Under the pieces are notes generated by a model, which was not told the DNA's origin, searched no databases, and saw only the letters and a list, made by a program, of their open reading frames with translations. A DNA stretch of 64,000 bases from Fretibacter rubidus (GTDB lineage: Bacteria; Pseudomonadota; Alphaproteobacteria; Caulobacterales; Maricaulaceae), in contig NZ_CP163423.1 in assembly GCF_041429785.1 (NCBI RefSeq), forward strand, positions 3,386,491 to 3,450,490, given 5' to 3'. Below are positions 36,360 to 44,823 of this stretch, piece after piece. Every line of letters begins with the position of its first letter. Within the stretch, counting starts at the first letter, position 1. A program made the position numbers and the translations under genes.

Positions 36360-37880
36360 ATGATGAAATATGTAATTGCCATTGTTTTTATTATGGCCGC
36401 AATTGCGGGTTTTTTGCTCTATATCGGGGATAGCTCACAGCTTGTGCTGACATCGACTAGCCCGCGCGGGTTTTTAAATTTTGACATCACGCTCAGCTGG
36501 AAGATTTTTACCGTTATTGCCACGCTGGCCCTCATCGGTATTATTTTGCTGTGGTCTTTTGTGACCTTTTTATTCCGCTTACCGGGTCGTTTGAAATCAG
36601 GCATGGGTCTACGCCGCCGTAACCAAGCGCTGGATGCAATGGAAGATGCGCTGCTGGCGGGGGCCGAAGGTGACGCGGATAAATCCCGTAAAAAGGCTGA
36701 ACGGGCACGCGCTCTTGTCGGCTCTAATGCTTTGGGTCGAATTGTATCGGCCCAAGCCGCTGAAGCCTGCGGCGACAACCTCGAAGCGATGACACAATAT
36801 GAAGCCATGCTCGATGACCCCAAAACGGAGGCAACGGGTCGCCGCGGATTGGCACAACAACGCCTTGCCACGGGCGATATTGCTGGCGCGATCGAGCTGG
36901 CCAAAACGGCCTATGATAATGACAAATCAGCCCATTGGGCCTTTGATGTTTTGTTCAAAGCCCAGCTTGAAGATCATCAATGGGCGGCGGCAAGCGAGAC
37001 TTTGGCGCGCGGGGAACGCCGCAAGCATATTGATAAAGAAACGGCCCGCCGCCGCCGTGCTGTGCTGATGACGGCAGAGGCTGACCGCTTAACCGATGCA
37101 GGACTAGACCTTGAGACGGCATTAGAGCTAGCGCAATCTGCTGCGAGTACGGCGCCTGATTTTGCACCTGGCGTGGCGTTGGCGGCACGGCTTCTGACCA
37201 AATCTGATCGTGCGAAAAAAGCTATCAACCTGATCGAAAAAGCCTGGGCCGTGCGCCCGCATCCTGCGTTATCGCTCGCGATGAATGATACAATGGCGGG
37301 CGAGTCCGAGAAGACCCGCACAAAGCGTATCGCAGCCCTTGCCAAAACCAATCCCGGCCATTCGGAAAGTATTTTGATGATTGCTGAGGACGCGCTTCGA
37401 CGGGGTGACGGCGTTGCGGCCTGGTCCGCGCTTTCGCCGCTTGTCGTGTCAGAGGCCCCGACCACACGTGTATGCCAATTGGCCTATCAGGCGGAAACTA
37501 TGCTTGATAACGACGCCGATGCGCGGCTGTGGCTAGAGCGTGCGGCTGTCGCCCCGTCAGAACCCGATTGGTCAGATCTCGACCCGCAAGGGACGGCTTT
37601 TGATTATACCGACCAAGACTGGCGCCGCCTCGTCTTTAGTTTTGGTGAAACGGGCGAATTAATCCATCCACGGTTTGAAGCGGGGGCGGCACGCCGCAGC
37701 GTTGGCGTTAATGTCCCAACGCCCAAGGTGGAGATCGTCGCCGAGAAACCCGCTGATGATATCCCCGCTGCCAAAACCGCCACGCGTCAACCCGATGATC
37801 CAGGCGTGTTAAATGTTGATGCAGACGATTTGGCCGAACGGCTGGACAGTTTGCTGGGCGATGGGCCTAAAAAGGGATAG
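36360..37880 (+). CDS. hemY: HemY-type TPR membrane protein of the haem operon
   Basis: A 506-residue inner-membrane protein. Two N-terminal membrane helices (about 3-20 and 42-66) are followed by PGRLKSGMGLRRRNQALDAM, the typical HemY_N segment, then tetratricopeptide-like helices to about 430. The Asp/Pro-rich tail ends DDLAERLDSLLGDGPKKG. This HemY family is not the protoporphyrinogen oxidase of Gram-positive bacteria with the same name. Its function is unproven; a scaffold for late haem enzymes is commonly proposed. It is the last gene of hemC-hemD-mic60-hemY. The ATG at 36363 is an equally possible start. Confidence 0.88.
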   Translation: MMKYVIAIVFIMAAIAGFLLYIGDSSQLVLTSTSPRGFLNFDITLSWKIFTVIATLALIGIILLWSFVTFLFRLPGRLKSGMGLRRRNQALDAMEDALLAGAEGDADKSRKKAERARALVGSNALGRIVSAQAAEACGDNLEAMTQYEAMLDDPKTEATGRRGLAQQRLATGDIAGAIELAKTAYDNDKSAHWAFDVLFKAQLEDHQWAAASETLARGERRKHIDKETARRRRAVLMTAEADRLTDAGLDLETALELAQSAASTAPDFAPGVALAARLLTKSDRAKKAINLIEKAWAVRPHPALSLAMNDTMAGESEKTRTKRIAALAKTNPGHSESILMIAEDALRRGDGVAAWSALSPLVVSEAPTTRVCQLAYQAETMLDNDADARLWLERAAVAPSEPDWSDLDPQGTAFDYTDQDWRRLVFSFGETGELIHPRFEAGAARRSVGVNVPTPKVEIVAEKPADDIPAAKTATRQPDDPGVLNVDADDLAERLDSLLGDGPKKG

Positions 37881-37899
37881 GGCGCATTGACTCTCAGGT

Positions 37900-38262
37900 T
37901 TAGGGTTTGCGAGACGACAATACCGTCAATCCAAGCGCGATAATAGCAGGTATAGACTGTACGATAAAGATTGTGGGTTTCACTGTGACCGCCCCCCAAA
38001 CGCCCGCAGTAATGACGCAGAGCAAGAAAAAGATGACCACGTCACGTCGTTTGGACAATAGTCCCCAGCCTAAGCCAGCGACTAAAAATCCATTATAGAG
38101 ACCTTGGTTCGAAGCCATAAAATCCGTCTGCGCCGCAAAAATTTCTGTTGTATTAAACATGGCGTAGCCAATGGGATGCGTCCAAAAAAACATTTCAACG
38201 ATCATAAAACCCAAATGTAACAGAGCGACAAGTCCTGTAAAAATAATCGCCAGTGTTTTCAT
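37900..38262 (-). CDS. DUF1304 family membrane protein
   Basis: A 120-residue protein with four membrane helices. HLGFMIVEMFFWTHPIGYAM near residue 20, ASNQGLYNGFLVAGLGWG and the late ITAGVWGAVT match the DUF1304 family, whose function is unknown. I chose the second ATG because AGGG lies 7 bases before it; an ATG two codons earlier is possible. It stands alone, convergent with hemY (19 bp between stops), and no terminator is visible between them. Confidence 0.85.
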   Translation of the reverse strand: MKTLAIIFTGLVALLHLGFMIVEMFFWTHPIGYAMFNTTEIFAAQTDFMASNQGLYNGFLVAGLGWGLLSKRRDVVIFFLLCVITAGVWGAVTVKPTIFIVQSIPAIIALGLTVLSSRKP

Positions 38263-38403
38263 GATCATGCCCTAAGCGAGTGATGGCTGCTATATCTGAG
38301 GCTTAAGTCAATTAGGCCTTAGGCGCTAGGGTGTTTTCGTAATGAGCGGATTGCCCCATCTTTTCCCTCTTCCCCCCATCCCACTTCCCCGCTAACACGG
38401 GGT

Positions 38404-39843
38404 ATGGAAAATTTTGGATTACTCTCTTTACTCCCGCCGGTTTTGGCGATTGGTCTTGCGCTTGTGACGCGGCAAGTGTTTCTGTCATTGCTCGCGGGGC
38501 TATGGGTTGGGTTTTTGATATTGGCGGGCGGTAATCCGCTGGACGGAACATTTGGGACGATTAACGGCCTTGTCGATGTGTTCACCGATGCGGGTAATAC
38601 GCGCATCATTATCTTTACCCTCGTTGTCGGGGCGCTGATCGCCCTTATTCAGCGCTCTGGCGGGGTGCAGGGGTTTATTGACGGGCTTCTTGCTAAGCTT
38701 GAAAAAGCGGGCGAGGGCAGCCAAAGCCGCGTGAAAGTTGAATTGCTCGCTATGGCGACGGGCCTTGTGATTTTTATCGAGAGTAATATCTCTATCCTCA
38801 CGGTCGGCACGCTTTACCGTCCCGTTTTTGATAAGTTAAATATCCCGCGAGAGAAGCTTGCTTATATTGCTGACGGGACGTCATCGCCAAGCTGTATCCT
38901 GTTGCCGTTTAATGCGTGGGGCGCGTTTATCACGGGGCTGTTGATGGCCCAAGGCATGGACGCACCATTTGGGGAACTGCTAAAGGCGACGCTGTATAAT
39001 TTTTATCCGATGATTGTTATTATCACGATATTTCTAGTGATCGTCACGGGGCGCAATGTTGGCGAAATGAAAAAAGCCGAAGCGCGCGGCACGATATTGC
39101 GCGAAGGCGCTGTGCCCATGCTCGCGGGTGAGCTATCCGAGATAGAGATGAAAACGGGGCTGAAACCTCGCGCGCGCAACATGATTGTGCCCATTGCGGC
39201 CATGGTTTTACTCATGCCGACATTTTTGATTATGACGGGCGACAAAGGAAATGGCTGGCTCGCAGCGCTGCAAAGCGGTTCCGGCTCGACGTCGGTTTTA
39301 TATGCCACGACCTTTGCCTGCCTCATCGCCTTTGTGATGTATAAGGCGCAAGGTCTGCTGGGTATTCGCGATATGTTTGATCTGTCGCTAAAGGGCATGT
39401 CGGGCATGGTGCCATTGGCCATTTTGATGGTACTGGCATTTGCGCTGGGCACGCTGTGTCGGGAGCTTGGCACGGGACAATATGTGGCTGACGTGGCGCG
39501 GGCCTATATGAGCCCCGCGCTGGTACCTGCCATGATATTCCTAACCGCCTGTTTCGTCGCCTTTAGTACGGGAACAAGCTGGGGGACATTTGCGATAATG
39601 ATTGCCATCGCCGTACCGCTGGCCCAAGGCATGGATACGAATGTCAGCCTCGCCATTGCGGCGGCCCTTGGCGGCGGCGTCTTTGGCGATCACTGCTCGC
39701 CGACATCCGATACGTCTATCATTACGTCTATGGCGACGGGCAATGATCATATCGATCATATCCGCACGCAACTGCCCTTTGCGCTCATTGGTGGGGCGCT
39801 GACGACGGGGCTTTACCTTATCCTTGGATTTGCAGGACTTTAA
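38404..39843 (+). CDS. Na+/H+ antiporter, NhaC family
   Basis: A 479-residue transporter with about 11-12 membrane helices. SLLPPVLAIGLALVTRQVFL, the GTSSPSCILLPFNAWGAFI-type segment and LGGGVFGDHCSPTSDTSIIT near residue 430 are hallmarks of the NhaC group. It exports Na+ in exchange for protons, in keeping with a marine habitat. A Ser/Thr/Asp-rich last motif binds the ion. The esterase lipoprotein gene starts 2 bp downstream, so the two are co-transcribed. Some NhaC relatives move amino or organic acids instead, so the substrate is inferred. Confidence 0.87.
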   Translation: MENFGLLSLLPPVLAIGLALVTRQVFLSLLAGLWVGFLILAGGNPLDGTFGTINGLVDVFTDAGNTRIIIFTLVVGALIALIQRSGGVQGFIDGLLAKLEKAGEGSQSRVKVELLAMATGLVIFIESNISILTVGTLYRPVFDKLNIPREKLAYIADGTSSPSCILLPFNAWGAFITGLLMAQGMDAPFGELLKATLYNFYPMIVIITIFLVIVTGRNVGEMKKAEARGTILREGAVPMLAGELSEIEMKTGLKPRARNMIVPIAAMVLLMPTFLIMTGDKGNGWLAALQSGSGSTSVLYATTFACLIAFVMYKAQGLLGIRDMFDLSLKGMSGMVPLAILMVLAFALGTLCRELGTGQYVADVARAYMSPALVPAMIFLTACFVAFSTGTSWGTFAIMIAIAVPLAQGMDTNVSLAIAAALGGGVFGDHCSPTSDTSIITSMATGNDHIDHIRTQLPFALIGGALTTGLYLILGFAGL

Positions 39844-39845
39844 TC

Positions 39846-41246
39846 ATGCTATCTTCGAAATCAGTTTTCGGCACACTCGGTGCCGCCCTTATCCTATGGG
39901 GCTGTTCCTCTGGTCCTACGCTGGACGTCGGCCAAGTCAGCACAACACAGGGCATCGCCCAAGGGGTCTCTGAGAACGGCCTGACGGGGTTTATCGGCAT
40001 CGAGTATGCCCGCGCAGAGCGGTGGGACACCCCAAAAATTGCGCCAAGCTGGGACGGTGTGAAAACCTTTGACACGCCGGGCAGCGTTTGCCCGCAAAAG
40101 GGCTCAGAATCTGCATCGGAAGATTGCCTCTTTATCAATGTTTTCACGCCAGAGAATACAAAGCCTGGTGCGGATTTACCCGTTCTGTTTCAAATTCACG
40201 GTGGTGAATTTATCGCTGGTCAAGGCGGTAGCGGCCCTGCGGCACTGGCCAATCAAGGCTTTATGGTCGTGACGATGAATTACCGATTGGGACGGCTTGG
40301 TTTTTATGATTACGCCGGATGGGGGGCTGATGACCCGCGCAATTTTGGCCTTCTTGATGTGGTCGCGGCGCTAGACTGGGTGCGCAGTAATGCCGAGAAC
40401 TTTGGTGGTGATAAAGATAATATCACCATAGCAGGACATAGCGCAGGCGGCATGATGGTGCAGCTTTTAATGGTCACACCTACGGCGCAAGGTAAATTTG
40501 CACGCGCAATTTCACGGGCGGGATACGGCGCATTTCCATTCCCAAAAGCGGCCAATTATACGGCAGAACAATTGGCGACGATGCGGATACAATCGCTGGA
40601 TAGTTTAAAGCAAAAATCTGCGTCTGATCTTGTCAAAGAAACCCCGCACTTTATTCTGCCTTACATCGAAACCCCTGAAATTCCCGCGCAGCCCGTGGAT
40701 ATGTTCCGCCGCGGGGACCAAGCGCCTGTGCCCTATATCGCAGGGGGGAACAGCTTTGACGGTGGTGGCATCCTATATGGTGCTGGGTTTACCGATGACA
40801 GCTTTCTCGCGCTATTTGACGACCTGCCAGCGGTGAAAGATTTATACGCTGATGATTTTGCGGTCAGTGACGCCCAAGCTGCGCAGCGTATTATGGGTGA
40901 TATTCGTTATGTGCTTTCGTCTCGCGAAACCGTGCGCGCCATGGAACAGCATGTCATTGGTGGTTATCTTTATTATATTGACGCCGACGTCGCGGGGCAG
41001 CCCGGCACGCCGCATGGCGCAGAAACGGGCCTCTTATGGGGCACGCGTCCCAATCCGATGCAAAGCTATTGGATGAATTTTATCCGTAACGGCGACCCTA
41101 ATTCTGCTGATCTCCCGCGCTGGGAAGCGCATAGCAAGGACAATGATAGCTGGATGGTGTTCACGCCAAGACCAGACCCCAAAGACAATGTGCTGACGGA
41201 TAAGCTGGATTATTTTAAAGCCAATCCAATCAAGACCCCAAATTAA
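39846..41246 (+). CDS. Type-B carboxylesterase, lipoprotein
   Basis: A 466-residue alpha/beta hydrolase with a lipoprotein signal ending LWGC (Cys20). The oxyanion motif is HGGEFIAGQGGSG, the nucleophile is S199 in AGHSAGG, and the expected catalytic His lies in PGTPHGAETGLLWG. EDCLFINVFTPE is the type-B signature 2. It should cleave carboxylic esters in the periplasm or at the surface. It lies 2 bp after nhaC and 13 bp before the avidin-like lipoprotein gene, in one likely transcript. The natural ester is unknown; see findings for a possible biotin link, which is speculative. Confidence 0.9.
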   Translation: MLSSKSVFGTLGAALILWGCSSGPTLDVGQVSTTQGIAQGVSENGLTGFIGIEYARAERWDTPKIAPSWDGVKTFDTPGSVCPQKGSESASEDCLFINVFTPENTKPGADLPVLFQIHGGEFIAGQGGSGPAALANQGFMVVTMNYRLGRLGFYDYAGWGADDPRNFGLLDVVAALDWVRSNAENFGGDKDNITIAGHSAGGMMVQLLMVTPTAQGKFARAISRAGYGAFPFPKAANYTAEQLATMRIQSLDSLKQKSASDLVKETPHFILPYIETPEIPAQPVDMFRRGDQAPVPYIAGGNSFDGGGILYGAGFTDDSFLALFDDLPAVKDLYADDFAVSDAQAAQRIMGDIRYVLSSRETVRAMEQHVIGGYLYYIDADVAGQPGTPHGAETGLLWGTRPNPMQSYWMNFIRNGDPNSADLPRWEAHSKDNDSWMVFTPRPDPKDNVLTDKLDYFKANPIKTPN

Positions 41247-41259
41247 TTCAGCCACCTTA

Positions 41260-41724
41260 ATGTATATGATGAAATCTATTTTACTTATTGCCAGCTTGGT
41301 TTTGGCGTCATGCAGTCCTGCACAAGGGGCTGATACCCCAACAGAGCAAAGCGCGCCCGCCATAATAGACGGGTTGTGGGAAAATGACCGTGGGTCGCAA
41401 GTCCGCTTTACGGCATTAGACGGTGAGCTATCAGGTGTTTACAAAACCAATGTCGGACAGCCTGATAAATCACAGAGCTTTCCCCTACGTGGTTTTGTGC
41501 AAGGCGACCAAGTCAGTTTTACCGTCAATTTCAAAGGATACAGCTCTATGACCGCCTGGGTGGGCCAGATGAGCGAGGACGCAGGCGGCCCTTATATCCA
41601 GACGCTATGGCACTTAACGCGCGATATTGATGACGCGAATGAGGCTGATGATTTATGGGGCAGCATCACAGCAGGGGCGAGCACATTTCGCCCTGTCATA
41701 TCATCTGATGAGCCTAGCCCATAG
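41260..41724 (+). CDS. Avidin-like lipoprotein (putative biotin-binding beta-barrel)
   Basis: A 154-residue exported protein. The signal ends LASC (Cys18), so it is lipid-anchored. Residues 36-145 follow the streptavidin pattern strand by strand: GLWENDRGS (N42, S46), GELSGVYKTNVG (Y61, T63), SSMTAWVGQ (S96, T98, W100), IQTLWHLTR (W117) and DLWGSITAGASTF (W133). Against streptavidin, N23, S27, Y43, S88, T90, W92, W108 and W120 are kept. S45 is Thr, N49 is Gln, W79 is Phe and D128 is Ser or Ala, so affinity may be lower. The loop before S96 is short. Known bacterial avidins are mostly secreted; a lipid anchor is unusual. Start codons at 41266 and 41269 are alternatives. Confidence 0.75.
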   Translation: MYMMKSILLIASLVLASCSPAQGADTPTEQSAPAIIDGLWENDRGSQVRFTALDGELSGVYKTNVGQPDKSQSFPLRGFVQGDQVSFTVNFKGYSSMTAWVGQMSEDAGGPYIQTLWHLTRDIDDANEADDLWGSITAGASTFRPVISSDEPSP

Positions 41725-41748
41725 GGTCAACCTAGCTGTTATATTGGA

Positions 41749-42453
41749 CTAGCCTTCAAATTGCTCAAGCAAGGCGGATAGCTCTGTTTGGGCGGCTTTT
41801 ATCTCGTCCGCATTTTCACACGCGTCGCGGCAGCGTTTTGCGGCGCGGTCAAGGGCACGCAAATGTTTGCGGGCTGTCTTGCTATCGCTATCATTTAAGG
41901 CCAGTAAACCCAGCCGTAAGTCAGCGTCAAAGAGGCGGTTATTCAGCGCCAGCGCCGTTTTAAAATTGTCCTCAGCCGCGTCAAATTTGCCGAGCTTTAA
42001 TTGCGACATCGCCATCATATAACGCTGAAAGCCAAGGTCTTTGCCACTGGTCACGCCTTCGCCTGTGCGTTGTGCGCGCTGAGTTAGGCCAGACAGGTTC
42101 GGCGCAGCAGAAGTGGTGCGGACTTCGGCAGATCCACTGCCAGATCCAACAGCGCCGGGACCTTGGATGATTTCAGATGTGATAGAGCCCGTATTGGCAC
42201 TGCGCACGTTTTCGCGCAATTGCATCTCATCGCGTTTGATACGGCGAAAGTTTTTTTGAAATTCAATTTCGGCAGTTGCAAAGTCGCCTGAAAAAAATGC
42301 GCCCATGGCCGGGTCGCCGCCGCGAATTGTACCTCGCGCAATAACCTCGTCTTCAATCGGGGCGCTCTGGGCGTAGCTCATATGGCCTAAGGCTAGGGCG
42401 CCCACGGTAAGGCATAATGTATTGATGAAAACAGCTTTTGATATCATGCGCAT
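41749..42453 (-). CDS. Exported TPR-type protein
   Basis: A 234-residue protein with a cleavable signal (about 1-28, ending HMSYAQ). Residues 50-75 and 140-230 are helical and fit tetratricopeptide units, e.g. YMMAMSQLKLGKFDAAEDNF followed by ALALNNRLFDADLRLGLLAL. The middle (85-135) is a low-complexity Gly/Ser/Thr linker. AGGAGA lies 5 bases before the ATG. I cannot assign a partner; such proteins usually scaffold envelope complexes. It lies 76 bp downstream of dnaJ on the same strand, with a palindrome between, so it is probably transcribed separately. Confidence 0.7.
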   Translation of the reverse strand: MRMISKAVFINTLCLTVGALALGHMSYAQSAPIEDEVIARGTIRGGDPAMGAFFSGDFATAEIEFQKNFRRIKRDEMQLRENVRSANTGSITSEIIQGPGAVGSGSGSAEVRTTSAAPNLSGLTQRAQRTGEGVTSGKDLGFQRYMMAMSQLKLGKFDAAEDNFKTALALNNRLFDADLRLGLLALNDSDSKTARKHLRALDRAAKRCRDACENADEIKAAQTELSALLEQFEG

Positions 42454-42477
42454 AAGGGTCTCCTGACGTCTGATACC

Positions 42478-42503
42478 ATTTTATGACATCGTTGTCATAA
42501 AAT
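42478..42503. promoter_or_regulatory. Perfect 11-bp inverted repeat between dnaJ and the TPR gene
   Basis: ATTTTATGACA (42478-42488) and TGTCATAAAAT (42493-42503) are exact reverse complements around TCGT. It lies 25 bp upstream of the TPR gene start and 27 bp beyond the dnaJ stop. No T-run follows on the minus strand, so an operator for the TPR gene is favoured over a dnaJ terminator, though either is possible. Confidence 0.5.
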
Positions 42504-42529
42504 CAATCCATCACGGTCAGTGCCCAATG

Positions 42530-43687
42530 CTAGTCTGTTAAATCATCCCAAAAGCGCTTGGCTTTATTAAAAAAGTTCTGCGATGCGGGACTGGTATCCA
42601 CGCCTGATTCTGATGCAAACTCTTCTAAAATTTCGCGTTGGCGCTTGGTTAGCTTGCTGGGCGTTTCGACAGACAGTTCGACATACATATCCCCGCGCGC
42701 GGCAGACCGCAGCACAGACATGCCTTTACCGCGTAGGCGCATGCGTTTGCCAGACTGGCTGCCTTCGGGGATTTTAATCTTAGAGCGCCCACCATCAATC
42801 GTCGGGATTTCAATTTCTCCGCCAAGGGCCGCCGTCGCCATGGGCACAGGCGCGTTACAATAAAGGTCCGCGCCGTTACGCTCAAATAGGCCGTGCGGCT
42901 TTGTCGAGATAAACAGATATAAATCACCGCGCTGTCCGCCGCCATTACGGCTGGGCGCCGCGTCGCCTTGTCCCGTTAGGCGGATGCGTGTGCCGTCTTC
43001 GACGCCCGCGGGGATAGAGACGTCCAGCGTGGTTTGTTTGCGTTCTTGGCCTTGACCGTCACATTGACGGCAAGGGTTTGAGACATATTCCCCTTGCCCG
43101 CCGCAGGTTGAACACGCCCGTTCCATTGTAAAAAACCCTTGTTGCGTGCGCACGCGTCCTGCGCCGCCGCATGTTGAACAGGTCTCAACCGTGGCTCCTG
43201 GTTCTGCGCCCATACCGTCGCAGCGGTCGCAATCCTCCGCAATTGGCACGGTGATATCCATGTCCTTGCCCGCAAAGGCTTCTTCTAGGGTGATTTCCAT
43301 CTCATAGCGCAGATCAGAGCCGCGCGCTTGGCGTTGCCGCCCGCCGCCGCCGCCAAACATATCGCCAAAGCCACCGCCGCCGCCCGCAGCACCACCAAAA
43401 ATTTGAGAGAAGATATCGCCGAAATCTTGGAAGCCGCCTGCACCGCCGCCTGCGCCCGCTTGTTCAAATGCGCCGTGGCCCATGCGGTCATAGGCAGCGC
43501 GTTTCTGCGGATCAGATAATATGCCGTATGCTTCGTTCAGTTCTTTGAACCGCGCTTCGGCGCCTTCGTCATCAGGGTGACGGTCTGGGTGACATTCCAT
43601 CGCCTTTTTGCGAAAGGCGGTTTTCATGGTTTTTTCGTCCGCTGTCTTTGCAACGCCCAGCACTTCGTAATAATCACGTTTTGCCAT
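42530..43687 (-). CDS. dnaJ: Chaperone DnaJ
   Basis: A 385-residue type-I J protein, the co-chaperone that delivers unfolded substrates to DnaK and stimulates its ATPase. The J domain (1-70) has HPD in MECHPDRHPDD. A Gly/Phe-rich region (75-120) follows. Four zinc-binding repeats at about 150-215 are CDRCDGMG, CSTCGGAG, CSTCGGQG and CRQCDGQG. The rest is the substrate-binding C-terminal domain. It starts 3 bp after a glycosyltransferase gene rather than after dnaK, which lies 1.85 kb upstream. See findings on the split arrangement. Confidence 0.97.
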   Translation of the reverse strand: MAKRDYYEVLGVAKTADEKTMKTAFRKKAMECHPDRHPDDEGAEARFKELNEAYGILSDPQKRAAYDRMGHGAFEQAGAGGGAGGFQDFGDIFSQIFGGAAGGGGGFGDMFGGGGGRQRQARGSDLRYEMEITLEEAFAGKDMDITVPIAEDCDRCDGMGAEPGATVETCSTCGGAGRVRTQQGFFTMERACSTCGGQGEYVSNPCRQCDGQGQERKQTTLDVSIPAGVEDGTRIRLTGQGDAAPSRNGGGQRGDLYLFISTKPHGLFERNGADLYCNAPVPMATAALGGEIEIPTIDGGRSKIKIPEGSQSGKRMRLRGKGMSVLRSAARGDMYVELSVETPSKLTKRQREILEEFASESGVDTSPASQNFFNKAKRFWDDLTD

Positions 43688-43690
43688 AAT

Positions 43691-44803
43691 TTATATCCCT
43701 GACTTTTCGTCTGCCGTCAGATCTAAAATCTGCTTGATTTGTGTGTCCCACAATAATGTTCGCCCGTGGGCCTTCGCCGCCTGTCCCATGTGGTGACCCA
43801 AAGCGGGTTCGTCAATAAGGCGTAACAAAGCCTTGGTGACAACCGATTGATTTGTGCCGTCTACAACAAGGCCCGTTTTTCCGTCAATCACCGCATCGGG
43901 CGCGCCGCCCGCATCACCAGCAATAGAAGGCAAGCCGTGAAGCCCGGCTTCAATATAGGTGATACCAAAGCCTTCGCATTGGTCGCCAATTTTGCGGCCC
44001 GGTTGCATGAAAATATCGGCGCTTTCAAACAAAGCCGATTTTCGGCCGCCTTCGACGCGACCTGCAAAATGCACATGGTCAGTCAATTCGTGTTCATTAA
44101 CGCGCGCCTCAAGACGTGGACGGTCATCACCGATACCCGCAATAACAAGCTGCGCTGGCACATCTTTGCCCCGTAATTCAGCGACAGCGGTGATGGCCAT
44201 ATCCACCCCTTTCCAATCGATCAGACGACAAAGCGACAGTAGGCGTATGCCATCCGACGGCCAAAGCTGCTCAGCAAAGGTCTCGTCCTCAGCGCTAATG
44301 GGGGCGGCGGGCTCGACGGGGTTATGAACGATATGGATTTTTGGCGTGCTCGCCCCGCCAACGGCGTTACCAACGCGCTGCGCCGTTTGGCTGGACACGG
44401 CAATGATGTGATCGACTTTTTCGAAGACCGCTTTCAGGCGTTTTACTTTGGACGTGTCCAACGGATATTCATTGCCGTGGGCATAGATAACAACGGACGG
44501 GCCCAAATTTTTAGGCAAATGCTCAGCGCTGCGCCAACTGTCGCAGAAAATACGGGACACAGCGTTTTCTTTGACGAGCTTGGCGATATAGGCGGCCTTT
44601 AGCCTTTGACGGATAAATTTAGGACCGCCAAATTGAAGACGGCTATAGGGCGCGTTTTCATCAACAATACCGCCCGTCTCGCGCGGCCTATCGGCTAGGA
44701 CCATAACGCTATCATGAGCGGCGGCAGCCTTGGCCAGACCCTTCATCAGGGTTTGTTTGCCGCCAGAGTCGGGCGGAAAAGCTTGTGTTGAAATAATAAT
44801 CAT
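43691..44803 (-). CDS. Family 4 glycosyltransferase
   Basis: A 370-residue GT-B enzyme. The N-terminal Rossmann half starts with IISTQAFPPDSGGKQTLMKG (acceptor-side Gly loop). The C-terminal half has LLSLCRLIDWKGVDMAITAV, FAGRVEGGRKSALFESADIFMQPG and the nucleotide-sugar motif EGFGITYIEAGLHGLPSIAG with the two Glu of the EX7E pattern. The donor and acceptor are unknown. It lies 20 bp after a 2OG oxygenase gene and 3 bp before dnaJ, so it probably shares their transcript. This is an unusual place for a surface-sugar enzyme. Confidence 0.9.
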   Translation of the reverse strand: MIIISTQAFPPDSGGKQTLMKGLAKAAAAHDSVMVLADRPRETGGIVDENAPYSRLQFGGPKFIRQRLKAAYIAKLVKENAVSRIFCDSWRSAEHLPKNLGPSVVIYAHGNEYPLDTSKVKRLKAVFEKVDHIIAVSSQTAQRVGNAVGGASTPKIHIVHNPVEPAAPISAEDETFAEQLWPSDGIRLLSLCRLIDWKGVDMAITAVAELRGKDVPAQLVIAGIGDDRPRLEARVNEHELTDHVHFAGRVEGGRKSALFESADIFMQPGRKIGDQCEGFGITYIEAGLHGLPSIAGDAGGAPDAVIDGKTGLVVDGTNQSVVTKALLRLIDEPALGHHMGQAAKAHGRTLLWDTQIKQILDLTADEKSGI

Positions 44804-44823
44804 CGGGGGATTATAGCCGTCGT

